A stretch of 11,007 bases of DNA from JANXVV01 sp038230975 (GCA_038230975.1 JBBRMF010000177.1:1-11007), one strand, 5' to 3'. Shown: positions 1 to 6,866, counted from the first letter of the stretch. Translations and numbers: made by a program. The notes: generated from the letters alone by a model not told the origin.

Positions 1-2
1 GG

Positions 3-743
3 GGCCGAGCGCGAAAGAGCCGTGTCATTGACGAAAAAGACAAATTGGCGACCGCCTATCACGAAGCGGGTCATGCGGTCGTGCAGTATCTAATGCCGGA
101 TGCCGACCCAATTCACAAAGTGACCATCATCCCCCGCGGTAATTACGGTGGCGCGACCATGGCGCTCCCGGAGAAAGATCGGACGAGCTATTCCCGCAAT
201 TGGTGCATCGCGTTCATGAAGATCTGCTTTGGAGGTCGCATCGCAGAAGAAATGTTCTGCGGCGACATCAACACCGGCGCTACGGGTGATATTCGCCAAG
301 CCAGCGGTTTAGCAAGGAAGATGGTTCGTGACTGGGGCATGAATGATCGCCTCGGTTTTGTCTATTACGGCGAGGACGAAAACAAACCCAGCTTCATGGA
401 CATGGGCGGGGGTCGTGAATATTCCGAAGACACTGCCAAAGCCATTGACGAAGAAGTCAAAAAGCTGATCGATAAACTCTACGAAGAAACGAATCAGCTT
501 CTGTTGGCCAACAAAGAACGTATTGAGTCACTGGCCAAAGCTTTGATGCAATTTGAAACCCTGGATGCCAACGACGTGGATCGCGTCATGAAGGGCGAGC
601 GGCTGACGAAGCCAACCGTCGGCGATCTACTCGATCAGGAAGATAAACGCGGTGTTACCATTCAGCCGGGTCTTACTGCTACCGAGCCTGACATCATCAT
701 TCCCCCGAACGTGGGCGGTGGAGCGCTGCCTTCGCCGGGATGA
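3..743 (+). CDS. ftsH: ATP-dependent zinc metalloprotease FtsH, C-terminal protease part (5' end outside window)
   Basis: FtsH is a membrane-anchored AAA+ protease that extracts and degrades membrane and short-lived cytosolic proteins. Only the M41 peptidase domain lies in the window. The frame is open from base 3, and the residues before the first possible start (RKSRVIDEKDKLATAYHEAGH) match the family's junction between the AAA+ and protease domains. The gene therefore begins upstream, and the TTG at 45 is not its start. The zinc motif HEAGH is at nt 60-74, and the likely third zinc ligand is the Asp of GATGDIRQAS (nt 288-290). The block RKMVRDWGMNDRLG is typical of FtsH. After the helical domain comes a short, Gly/Pro-rich tail of about 40 residues ending in LPSPG, probably flexible. 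A stem-loop follows the stop codon. The identification is by motif; substrate range cannot be read from this part. Confidence 0.96.
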   Translation, partial: GRARKSRVIDEKDKLATAYHEAGHAVVQYLMPDADPIHKVTIIPRGNYGGATMALPEKDRTSYSRNWCIAFMKICFGGRIAEEMFCGDINTGATGDIRQASGLARKMVRDWGMNDRLGFVYYGEDENKPSFMDMGGGREYSEDTAKAIDEEVKKLIDKLYEETNQLLLANKERIESLAKALMQFETLDANDVDRVMKGERLTKPTVGDLLDQEDKRGVTIQPGLTATEPDIIIPPNVGGGALPSPG

Positions 744-770
744 GCTCGGTAAACACGCCTTTCCAATTTG

Positions 771-814
771 AATAGCCGTGGCCGGTAAGCCCGGATCTGC
801 CGCCCACGGCTATT
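771..814 (+). terminator. Stem-loop after ftsH, probable terminator
   Basis: Arms AATAGCCGTGG (771-781) and CCACGGCTATT (804-814) form a perfect 11-bp stem around a 22-nt loop, which may fold further (CCGG at 782-785 with CCGG at 791-794). It starts 27 nt after the ftsH stop codon. The 3' side is A/T-rich (TTTGATTATAT) but has no clean T tract, so this is either an imperfect intrinsic terminator or an mRNA-stabilising hairpin. Confidence 0.55.
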
Positions 815-867
815 TGATTATATCGCAGTGCCTATTTCCCCTCAAAATAACCAGCTCATCCGAAGTT

Positions 868-899
868 TTGATGCATTCCCTGCGATCAAACGATAGAAT
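868..899 (+). promoter_or_regulatory. Weak candidate promoter for the acetyltransferase pair
   Basis: A -10-like TAGAAT lies at 894-899. The nearest -35-like hexamer, TTGATG at 868-873, is 20 bp away, longer than ideal. It would give a leader of about 35 nt before the GTG at 941. It lies between the ftsH stem-loop and the gene, where a promoter is expected, but the spacing makes it uncertain. Confidence 0.3.
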
Positions 900-940
900 A
901 AGGCGACGATTTCTCCGCGCACTCTTGGAGGTCCCTGTCC

Positions 941-1390
941 GTGGCTCAGGCTGACATTATTATCGCTGACGACCGACTGCTGCCCGCAGCCGTCGATTTG
1001 TACAATTCCATGTTCCGCCCCAAACGAGAGGTGGACTTCTTCAAACGCCGCTTCATGGGCCGTTACAACATTCTCACGCTCATCGCCCGCATGGATGACA
1101 AACCGGTGGGTTTCTGGGTCGGCTTCGAGCTGAAACCAGGGATGTTTTACCATTGGCTTGGCGGCGTCCATGCCGATGTTCGCCGCCATGGTGTGGGTCG
1201 CCAGTTGCAGGAAGCGCAGCAGGCCTGGGCCAAAGATCACGGCTACGAATACATTCGTTGTGAGTGCATGAACCACCAGCGTGAGTTCGTCCACTTCGCC
1301 GTCGCGCTCGATTTCGATATTGTCGGAATCCGTTGGGATTCAACTCACGCGGATAATCTCGTCGTCTTCGAGAAAAATCTTATTGAATAA
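941..1390 (+). CDS. GNAT family N-acetyltransferase (first of a tandem pair)
   Basis: Predicted 149-residue GNAT acetyltransferase, a family that moves the acetyl group of acetyl-CoA onto an amine; the substrate is not readable. The acetyl-CoA pyrophosphate loop (motif A, R/QxxGxG/A) is seen as RRHGVGRQL at about residues 81-89, preceded by the usual beta4 strand (WLGGVHADV). The protein is a single domain of normal GNAT length. The start is GTG at 941, chosen because GGAGG sits at 927-931 with 9 nt spacing and the N-terminus then fits the fold. Its stop codon directly abuts the ATG of a paralogous GNAT gene, so the two are almost certainly co-transcribed. The ORF on the other strand over this region is a shadow. 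Confidence 0.88.
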   Translation: MAQADIIIADDRLLPAAVDLYNSMFRPKREVDFFKRRFMGRYNILTLIARMDDKPVGFWVGFELKPGMFYHWLGGVHADVRRHGVGRQLQEAQQAWAKDHGYEYIRCECMNHQREFVHFAVALDFDIVGIRWDSTHADNLVVFEKNLIE

Positions 1391-2038
1391 ATGCCCTACG
1401 AAATAGGCATCACCGAAGTAGGCCCGGCGGAATATCCGCTGATTGAAGTGCTGCGCGAAACCATCTTTAGTGAAGTTGGACACCGTTCGCTGACAACCTT
1501 TGCCGAGCTTCTTGAAGGCCGAAAGGATGTGCTCACCCTCGTCGCGCATTTGGAAGGTAATCCGGTGGGATTCAAAGTGGGCTGCGGAGATCGGCCCGGA
1601 TTCTATTTCAGTCGTTCTGGAGGCGTTCTAAAGGATTATCGACGCCTTGGTTTGGGTCGGCGAATGCAGGATTGGCAGCACCAGTTCGCCAAGGCTCGCG
1701 GTTACAAGCAGATCTTTTTTAACACGTTTAATCACTTTCCCCAGATGATTCGATTCGGGCTGGCAAGCGGCTTTCGCGTCGTCGCGGCCGAGTGGCGGGA
1801 ACTGGACGTGATGTCGTTCAAATTTCTAAAAGATCTATCCAGCAATGCGGTGCCCGCGCCGTTTTCGGCTGATGGCAGCGGTCTCCACGAAGAAACTAAT
1901 TGCCAGGAAATTGATCACCTGGACACGCCGCGCATTGCCCGTCTGATTGATCTTGGATTTCAGTTGGCTGGCATGCGTCAGGATATCGCGGGACGTAAGG
2001 TTCTTGTGATCCTTCAACGGCAACCCAGATCTATTTAA
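1391..2038 (+). CDS. GNAT family N-acetyltransferase with C-terminal extension (second of a tandem pair)
   Basis: A 215-residue acetyltransferase, paralogous to the gene before it: both share a VGFxVG strand, a Pro-Gly turn, SGGV/LGGV, the acetyl-CoA loop (here YRRLGLGRRMQ, about residues 83-93) and the pattern AKxxGY. The ATG follows the TAA of the upstream gene with no gap and no Shine-Dalgarno sequence of its own, which suggests translational coupling. The GNAT domain ends near residue 149. A further 65 residues follow, and part of them (about 173-210, DTPRIARLIDLGFQLAGM) looks like a second copy of the GNAT C-terminal helix-strand unit. The substrate is unknown. The pair may act as a heterodimer or on related substrates; that is inference from adjacency only. 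Confidence 0.86.
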   Translation: MPYEIGITEVGPAEYPLIEVLRETIFSEVGHRSLTTFAELLEGRKDVLTLVAHLEGNPVGFKVGCGDRPGFYFSRSGGVLKDYRRLGLGRRMQDWQHQFAKARGYKQIFFNTFNHFPQMIRFGLASGFRVVAAEWRELDVMSFKFLKDLSSNAVPAPFSADGSGLHEETNCQEIDHLDTPRIARLIDLGFQLAGMRQDIAGRKVLVILQRQPRSI

Positions 2039-2069
2039 GCGAGATGGGGACGAGGTGAACAACGGACAA

Positions 2070-2375
2070 TCATTCCGCAGCTTCATTGTCATTCTGATTC
2101 ATAGTGGAGGTTAAATATGAGTTTTGAGGGACCAGCCTTTTTCTATCCCCGGTTCTATCATGGTCTTGTTCGATCCTTGCAATCTCATCTTTGCGTAGCG
2201 CGGGAAAGACGAGTTGCCGCTCGGACACATCCACCGATTTACACCAGGCCATGATCCATCCTGAGCCGATGACCACAACCATGGTCAGGTATACCATGTT
2301 CTCCCTTACCGCCCTGCCAAGGAATCCGGTGGCATTGAGCGGCAGCCGGAACAGAAGTTTCGCAATTCGGCTCAT
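2070..2375 (-). CDS. Small predicted single-span membrane protein, unknown function
   Basis: A 101-residue ORF on the minus strand, convergent with the GNAT pair and divergent from folP, whose start is 39 nt away. I recognise no family. What supports a real gene is a good ribosome binding site (GGAAGG, 8 nt before the ATG on the minus strand) and a sensible protein layout. The N-terminus is basic (MSRIAKLLFRLP), a probable membrane helix spans about residues 28-46 (VYLTMVVVIGSGWIMAW), and a charged, Asp/Glu-rich tail follows. It could be an inner-membrane anchor or an assembly helper. A plus-strand ORF over the same bases (2191-2394) has poor composition and was dismissed. Confidence is moderate because there is no homology support. 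Confidence 0.5.
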   Translation of the reverse strand: MSRIAKLLFRLPLNATGFLGRAVRENMVYLTMVVVIGSGWIMAWCKSVDVSERQLVFPALRKDEIARIEQDHDRTGDRKRLVPQNSYLTSTMNQNDNEAAE

Positions 2376-2414
2376 TTCAGATACCTTCCATTAAAGCATC
2401 GGGTATTACTGATA

Positions 2415-3254
2415 ATGACTTGGCAAGACTTCAAATTATGGCTCCTCTCTGCGGACCGCGCTCCGCTGGTCATGGGGGTTCTCAATGTGACGCCGGACAG
2501 TTTTAGTGACGGCGGACGCTTTGCGGACCCCATTCACGCAGTGAATCATGCCCGACAGATGGTTTCCGATGGGGCTGATCTAATCGACATCGGCGGTGAA
2601 TCAACCCGACCCGGCGCGCCTCGAATCAGTGCTGAAGAACAGATCCGCCGCATCGTCCCGGTCATCCAGGAACTTCGCGATTTGCCGACGCTGTTATCGG
2701 TCGACACAACCCGCGCTGAAGTGGTCGCCGCCGCCATCGACGCGGGCGCACAATTGGTTAACGATATTTCCGGCGGCTTGGACGATCCGGGCATGTTGCC
2801 TCTCGTCGCCAGTCTTCATGTTCCGATAGTTCTGATGCACATGCGAGGCCAACCGGCTACGATGCAGACATTAATAGAGTACCGTGACGTTGTGGCCGAA
2901 GTTCGGCATCATTTGGCAGCTCGGCGCGACGCGGCAGTTGCCGCGGGAATCGAACGGCGCAACATCCTGCTTGATCCGGGAATCGGTTTCGCCAAAGGGT
3001 TCGAACATAACCTGACTGTTTTGCGGCGACTTCAAGAGTTAACCGATCTCGGTCATCCCCTGTTGCTGGGGACTAGCCGTAAGAGTTTCGTGGGGAAAAT
3101 TACGGGAGAAGATGAACCATCGCATCGCCTGTTCGGAACCGCCGCCACGATTTCATGGTGTGTGGCTAACGGCGCAGCCATTCTGCGTGTCCACGATGTC
3201 GGACCGATGTCGAAAGTGGTTCGGATGACGCAGGCGATTCGAAAAGGTTTTTGA
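2415..3254 (+). CDS. folP: Dihydropteroate synthase
   Basis: Cytosolic enzyme of folate biosynthesis that condenses 6-hydroxymethyl-dihydropterin pyrophosphate with p-aminobenzoate to give dihydropteroate; it is the sulfonamide target. All family blocks of the TIM barrel appear in order: MGVLNVTPDSFSDGG (20-34), DIGGESTRPG (58-67), SVDTTR (95-100), NDISGG (116-121), MHMRG (141-145), DPGIGFAKG (187-195), GTSRKSF (219-225) and RVHDV (258-262). The length of 279 residues is normal. ATG 2415 places the first strand at the usual distance from the N-terminus; no clear Shine-Dalgarno sequence precedes it. The gene begins back-to-back with the small minus-strand ORF and is followed 58 nt later by cdaA, an arrangement compatible with an operon. 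No other folate genes are in the window. Confidence 0.97.
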   Translation: MTWQDFKLWLLSADRAPLVMGVLNVTPDSFSDGGRFADPIHAVNHARQMVSDGADLIDIGGESTRPGAPRISAEEQIRRIVPVIQELRDLPTLLSVDTTRAEVVAAAIDAGAQLVNDISGGLDDPGMLPLVASLHVPIVLMHMRGQPATMQTLIEYRDVVAEVRHHLAARRDAAVAAGIERRNILLDPGIGFAKGFEHNLTVLRRLQELTDLGHPLLLGTSRKSFVGKITGEDEPSHRLFGTAATISWCVANGAAILRVHDVGPMSKVVRMTQAIRKGF

Positions 3255-3275
3255 AGATAATCGAGCTATCTTCAA
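3251..3275 (+). other. Stem-loop at the folP stop codon
   Basis: TTGAAGATA (3251-3259) and TATCTTCAA (3267-3275) form a perfect 9-bp stem with a 7-nt loop, ATCGAGC. The folP TGA (3252-3254) lies inside the left arm. The stem is A/T-rich and there is no T tract after it, so it is more likely an mRNA end-protecting or attenuating hairpin than a strong terminator. It separates folP from the putative cdaA promoter. Confidence 0.45.
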
Positions 3276-3300
3276 TAGTTTGCGCGGGTTTTTCGCGATA

Positions 3301-3306
3301 TATAAG
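3301..3306 (+). promoter_or_regulatory. Candidate -10 element giving a leaderless cdaA transcript
   Basis: TATAAG at 3301-3306 sits 6 nt before the cdaA ATG (3313), with no Shine-Dalgarno sequence between. Transcription from it would start at or beside the A of the ATG. The -35 region is poor (TTTGCG at 3279-3284, 16 bp away), so this is only a candidate. The same geometry recurs before proA and the Uma2 gene. Confidence 0.4.
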
Positions 3307-3312
3307 AACTGA

Positions 3313-4143
3313 ATGCCTCAGCAACTGTTTAATTTCAATGACTTCGTCCGCGCCTTCGGCAGCTACCCTTGGTGGAAGATCCTCGTTGAGTGGCTATTGA
3401 TCGGAACGGTCGTGTATTGGGTCGTCCGATTCCTTCGTGGTACGCGCGGGGCCCGATTGCTCAAAGGCATCGTTTTTCTACTGATCGCGCTGTACCTGAT
3501 CGTCACGCTCTTGGGTGACCGATTCGGACTCCAACGGATTAAGTTTCTGTACGACAAACTCGTTGTTGCCGCGTCATTTGTGGTGATCGTCGTGTTTCAA
3601 CCCGAATTGCGACGGGCATTGATGCGTCTGGGCGAAACCCGTCTATTCCAAAGATTCAACGAGCAATATAACGACGAGATTGAAGCGCTGGTCGAGTCTG
3701 CCGCCTATCTATCGCGGCGCAAGATCGGTGGATTGGTCGCGATCGAACGGGAAATTCCCCTGGGAACCGTGGCCGAAAACGGGACCAAGATCAATGCCGA
3801 TATCAGTGCCCCATTGCTCAACACAATATTTTATCCCAACTCTGCCCTGCATGATCTGGGTGTGATTATCAGCAATGGCCGCCTCATGTACGCGGCGGTA
3901 CAGTTTCCGCTGGCAGAAGTCGGTGATTTGGAACAGGGGCTCGGCAGCCGTCACCGGGCGGCAGTCGGGTTGAGCCAGGAAACCGATGCGGTCATTGTTG
4001 TGATTTCCGAGCAGACCGGCGATATCAGTATTGCTGAACGCGGTGTGCTGACCCGTAAAATTACACCCGACAGGCTGCGAGAGCTGCTGACGCAATTGCT
4101 CGGCCGCAGTGAGGATCGGCCCGTCCCCAAGGTGATGGCCTAG
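3313..4143 (+). CDS. cdaA: Membrane diadenylate cyclase CdaA (DacA type)
   Basis: Makes cyclic di-AMP from two ATP; c-di-AMP controls potassium and osmolyte balance and wall homeostasis. The layout is the classic CdaA one: three membrane helices near the N-terminus (about 23-41, 49-68, 82-97), then a cytosolic DAC domain (about 115-245). DAC landmarks include FQPELRRAL (95-103), PLGTVAENGTKINADIS (149-165), the second nucleotide motif GSRHRAAVG (211-219) and TDAVIVVISEQTG (224-236). Oddly, the first catalytic motif, normally Asp-Gly-Ala, reads Asp-Leu-Gly (HDLGVII, D181-L182-G183); the catalytic Asp and the RHR motif are intact, so activity is still likely. The length of 276 is normal. The stop codon TAG is also the first three bases of a repeat element. 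cdaR follows after that repeat. Confidence 0.93.
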   Translation: MPQQLFNFNDFVRAFGSYPWWKILVEWLLIGTVVYWVVRFLRGTRGARLLKGIVFLLIALYLIVTLLGDRFGLQRIKFLYDKLVVAASFVVIVVFQPELRRALMRLGETRLFQRFNEQYNDEIEALVESAAYLSRRKIGGLVAIEREIPLGTVAENGTKINADISAPLLNTIFYPNSALHDLGVIISNGRLMYAAVQFPLAEVGDLEQGLGSRHRAAVGLSQETDAVIVVISEQTGDISIAERGVLTRKITPDRLRELLTQLLGRSEDRPVPKVMA

Positions 4144-4296
4144 TGCTTCGTTATGCTTAAGAGTTAGGGTTGTACAAGGTGGTGGGTGCCACGGGTCGCG
4201 GTACTCTGAGACCCGTGTCCTGAGTGCATCCAACACGCACAGGTCTCGGAGTACCGCGACCCGTGGCACCTAAATCCTTTTCGTGACGAAGCACTA
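4141..4296. repeat. 156-bp fold-back (MITE-like) repeat between cdaA and cdaR, copy 1
   Basis: The outer inverted repeats are perfect over 11 bp: TAGTGCTTCGT (4141-4151) and ACGAAGCACTA (4286-4296). Inside, a long hairpin has left arm 4185-4213 (GGTGCCACGGGTCGCGGTAC, then TCTGAGACC) and right arm 4242-4270. It is 29 bp with a single change, which would be a G-U pair in RNA. The loop holds a further 5-bp stem (CGTGT 4214-4218 with ACACG 4233-4237). The regions between outer and inner arms are also partly complementary, so the whole element folds back on itself. Both ends carry a TA dinucleotide, as expected for IS630/mariner-type target duplication. There is no ORF inside that looks real. A diverged relative of the same length lies at 10566-10724. 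Confidence 0.85.
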
Positions 4297-4376
4297 GAAT
4301 GCTTTGCGGACGTTTGACTATTTTGCATTTATGACAGGAATCGGCGTGGGCAAAGCGGCCCCGCCACCAAGGACCG

Positions 4377-5498
4377 ATGGCCGATTTACCTTCAACTTCG
4401 TCACTTCCGTCCGAGCCCCCGCTTAAGGCAGGCAATAGGGCGCTCGATTACGGAATCCCGCGCGCCAGTTTCGCGGGATCAGAGAAGTTGATCGATATTC
4501 TGAAAACCCTCGCGTGGGTTGCGCCGCTGACGATCTTAATCTGGATTTATGCCGAGCGCGAACAGGCGCTGACTCAGCCAAATGTCTCCATCCCCATTGA
4601 GGTCCGAACGACGGATGGTGGCCGTATCATCATCTTAAAGGCCCCGGCAGATCGAAACGTTACGGCGACTTTAAGCGGCCCGCGCACGCTCGTCGAGCAG
4701 GTGATTCGGGATCTGCAATCCGGCAACCCCGAGCATGCCGCGGTTCAGATTAATATCGATGCGAGCAAGCTCCCGCGCGGCGAGTCATCCCTTGAAACCG
4801 CTCGTTATATTGCGAGCATTCCCCGTTTTAAGCGTGCGGGCGTTAGTGTCACTGAAATATCTCCCCCCACGTTGCGAGTCGATATCGACGATTTTGAACT
4901 CCAATCGCTGGATGTTAAATCGCCTCCTAACATTCCAAATGTTCAGGAAGTGCGATTCATTCCATCCAAGGTCACCGTTACAGCCCCGAGCCGCGTGTTC
5001 AAGGACGCCGATGTATCGAAGCTCTTCGTCATCGCGGATTTCTCAAAGCTGGGCGTACTGGGTCAACCCGGGCCGCATGTGGTCCCCGGCGTTCCGATCT
5101 CAATCATGTTCAAAGGTGAGCAAATAAAGATCGAGCCGCAAACCGTGACGGCGTCTTTCGAGGTGAAGAAACCCGAAGTGGAAATGGATCTGGAATCGAT
5201 CGTTATCTTCGCCGGGGATGTGCCCTTTCCGATTTTCAACAAGTACGTGATCGACTGCAAACCTCAGACGGTTCCCCGGATTCGCGTGGCGGGTCCGGAG
5301 GATCAAATCAATCTACTTAAGAATAATGAATTTAAACCCAAAGCGATTTTGGACATCACCGCCGAAGACATCGATCCAGCCGCCGGCCCCGTACATAAAA
5401 AGAGGCTTACCTTTAAACTACCAAAAGATGTACGGGTCGTGAGTGATCCCGACCGTTACACGGTTGATCTCACATTGACTCCGATCGCTGATAAATGA
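4377..5498 (+). CDS. cdaR: YbbR-domain protein, probable regulator of CdaA (CdaR-like)
   Basis: A 373-residue membrane-anchored protein of the YbbR/CdaR family. In Firmicutes, CdaR binds and modulates CdaA; the role here is inferred from family and position, since it is the next gene after cdaA. The N-terminal 38 residues are Pro/Ser-rich and polar and probably cytosolic. One membrane helix follows at about 40-58 (IDILKTLAWVAPLTILIWIY), then a large extracytoplasmic region of repeated YbbR units, recognisable from patterns such as VSIPIEVRTTDGG, NVTATLSGPRTLV, PSKVTVTAPSRVF and PRIRVAGPEDQI. The start ATG 4377 has AAGGA at 4369-4373, spaced only 3 nt. A 156-bp repeat lies between this gene and cdaA, and glmM, the frequent third gene, is missing downstream. 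Confidence 0.88.
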   Translation: MADLPSTSSLPSEPPLKAGNRALDYGIPRASFAGSEKLIDILKTLAWVAPLTILIWIYAEREQALTQPNVSIPIEVRTTDGGRIIILKAPADRNVTATLSGPRTLVEQVIRDLQSGNPEHAAVQINIDASKLPRGESSLETARYIASIPRFKRAGVSVTEISPPTLRVDIDDFELQSLDVKSPPNIPNVQEVRFIPSKVTVTAPSRVFKDADVSKLFVIADFSKLGVLGQPGPHVVPGVPISIMFKGEQIKIEPQTVTASFEVKKPEVEMDLESIVIFAGDVPFPIFNKYVIDCKPQTVPRIRVAGPEDQINLLKNNEFKPKAILDITAEDIDPAAGPVHKKRLTFKLPKDVRVVSDPDRYTVDLTLTPIADK

Positions 5499-5513
5499 CA
5501 TTTCAGCCGCTTC

Positions 5514-5543
5514 GTCACAAAACTGATGAAGACCTGCTAAAAT
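5514..5543 (+). promoter_or_regulatory. Extended -10 promoter for proA, probably leaderless
   Basis: TGCTAAAAT (5535-5543) matches an extended -10 (TGnTATAAT) with one change. GTCACA at 5514-5519 could serve as a weak -35 at 18 bp. The -10 ends 6 nt before the proA ATG at 5550, so the transcript would begin at or next to the start codon. No Shine-Dalgarno sequence is present, which fits a leaderless mRNA. Confidence 0.5.
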
Positions 5544-5549
5544 GCACCC

Positions 5550-6821
5550 ATGGAAGATTGGAAACCCTACGTCGAGTCCCTCGGCAAATCGGCCCGTCGC
5601 GCGTCACGGCAGTTGGTAACGCTGGACGGCGCAACAAAAACAGCCGCCTTGAGGCGAATTGCTTCGTCAATCCGCGAAAACGCTTCGACTCTCATCTCCG
5701 CAAACGCAAAAGATCTGGAAGCCGCCCAAGCCGGCGGATTGGCAGCGGCATTAATCGAACGCCTCAAGCTGAACGACAAGCGTATCCAATCAATGGCCGA
5801 CGGTGTCGAGCAAATCGCCGCTCAAACCGATCCGGTGGGTCAGATCATCGAAGGGTACGTTCGCCCGAATGGCCTGCGAATCACTAAAATGCGCGTGCCG
5901 ATTGGCGTCGTTTGCTTTTTTTACGAGAGCCGTCCAAACGTCACCAGCGATGCTGCGGCCCTCTGTCTCAAAAGCGGTAACGCGATCATCCTTCGAGGTG
6001 GTAAGGAAGCGCTCCACAGCAATCAGGCCATTGCCAAAATCATCGCGGAGGCATTGAAATCCTCCGAAATCGATCCCGCTGCCGTGCAACTTGTTGAACA
6101 CACGGATCGTGCGTTGATCTCTCCGTTGCTCAAACTCGATAAGTATATCGATCTGGTCATACCCCGCGGCGGCGAAGCACTGATCCGCACGGTTGTGAAA
6201 GAATCCACAATCCCCGTGCTCAAACATTTCACGGGCAATTGCCATATCTACGTGGACGCCGCGACGACGTCGATGGAATCGGATGTTCGTCGAATTTGCG
6301 TGAACGCAAAGACGAGCTATCCCGGCGGTGCAGTTTGCAACGCGGTCGAGCATCTGCTGTTTCACAAGGAGGCCGCTCCTCACTTATTGAAAAAAGTCTG
6401 CGAGGATCTTGCCGCACAAAATGTGGAAATTCGTTGCGACGAACGCGCCCGGGCATTCTATCCGGCGGGCAAACCTACGACTTCTGAGGATTGGGACACC
6501 GAATACTTAGCTTTCGTCGTCGGCATCAAGATTGTCGACTCGATGGAAGAGGCGATCAAGCATATCAACGAGCACGGTTCGCATCACACGGATGCGATTC
6601 TGACGGAAAGCATGAATGCTGCCAATACGTTTGTGCAAGCCATCGATTCCGCCAGCGTGATCATCAACGCGAGCACCCGATTTGCCGACGGCGGCGAGTA
6701 TGGCCTCGGTGCCGAGATCGGCATCAGCACTGACAAAATGCACGCTCGCGGCCCCATGGGCGCGAGCGATTTGACGACTTACAAATGGGTCGTTCAAGGA
6801 AATGGGCACGTGCGGAAGTAG
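5550..6821 (+). CDS. proA: Gamma-glutamyl phosphate reductase (glutamate-5-semialdehyde dehydrogenase)
   Basis: Second step of proline biosynthesis: NADPH-dependent reduction of gamma-glutamyl phosphate to glutamate-5-semialdehyde, in the cytosol. The 423 residues match the usual length of the aldehyde-dehydrogenase-fold ProA. Clear blocks are MRVPIGVVCFFYESRPNVTSD (114-134), KSGNAIILRGGKEA (141-154), DLVIPRGG (201-208) and the active-site segment YPGGAVCNAVEHLL with catalytic Cys263. Later come the ALDH-like C-terminal blocks FADGGEYGLGAEIGIST and GPMGASDLTTYKW. The start ATG 5550 is favoured because upstream there is an extended -10 rather than a ribosome binding site. The usual partner proB (glutamate 5-kinase) is not in the window, so proA stands apart from the pathway's first gene here. 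Confidence 0.97.
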   Translation: MEDWKPYVESLGKSARRASRQLVTLDGATKTAALRRIASSIRENASTLISANAKDLEAAQAGGLAAALIERLKLNDKRIQSMADGVEQIAAQTDPVGQIIEGYVRPNGLRITKMRVPIGVVCFFYESRPNVTSDAAALCLKSGNAIILRGGKEALHSNQAIAKIIAEALKSSEIDPAAVQLVEHTDRALISPLLKLDKYIDLVIPRGGEALIRTVVKESTIPVLKHFTGNCHIYVDAATTSMESDVRRICVNAKTSYPGGAVCNAVEHLLFHKEAAPHLLKKVCEDLAAQNVEIRCDERARAFYPAGKPTTSEDWDTEYLAFVVGIKIVDSMEEAIKHINEHGSHHTDAILTESMNAANTFVQAIDSASVIINASTRFADGGEYGLGAEIGISTDKMHARGPMGASDLTTYKWVVQGNGHVRK

Positions 6822-6830
6822 ATTGAAGTG

Positions 6831-6859
6831 TTGGTGAAAACGCGGCGAACCACTACACT
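6831..6859 (+). promoter_or_regulatory. Sigma70-type promoter of the Uma2-family gene
   Basis: TTGGTG (6831-6836) and TACACT (6854-6859) are separated by exactly 17 bp. Transcription would start near 6866, just at the ATG 6867, again implying a leaderless message. The promoter begins 9 nt after the proA stop codon, so the gene need not depend on proA transcription. Confidence 0.6.
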
Positions 6860-6866
6860 TAAACCT

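Noticed and set aside
2117..2251. 44-codon plus-strand ORF preceded by GGAGG at 2105-2109
   Set aside because: The ribosome binding site is good, but the peptide has no plausible character and lies opposite a better minus-strand ORF; probably chance.
3709..4269. 186-codon minus-strand ORF over cdaA
   Set aside because: It is antisense to a clear cdaA in a conserved domain, has no family motifs and runs into the repeat; it is a shadow.
4185..4270. Possible CRISPR repeat or tRNA-like structure
   Set aside because: It is one long inverted repeat without spacers or direct repeats and has no tRNA loops; it is a fold-back element.
4303..4342. Promoter for cdaR with TTGACT at 4314-4319
   Set aside because: No acceptable -10 occurs 16-18 bp downstream.
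5495..5887. ORF starting in an ATGA overlap with the cdaR stop codon
   Set aside because: The overlap looks like coupling, but the product is Arg/Asn-rich nonsense and runs through the proA N-terminus in another frame.
5790..6383. 197-codon minus-strand ORF over proA
   Set aside because: It lies opposite the conserved core of proA; composition is His/Arg-rich without recognisable motifs.
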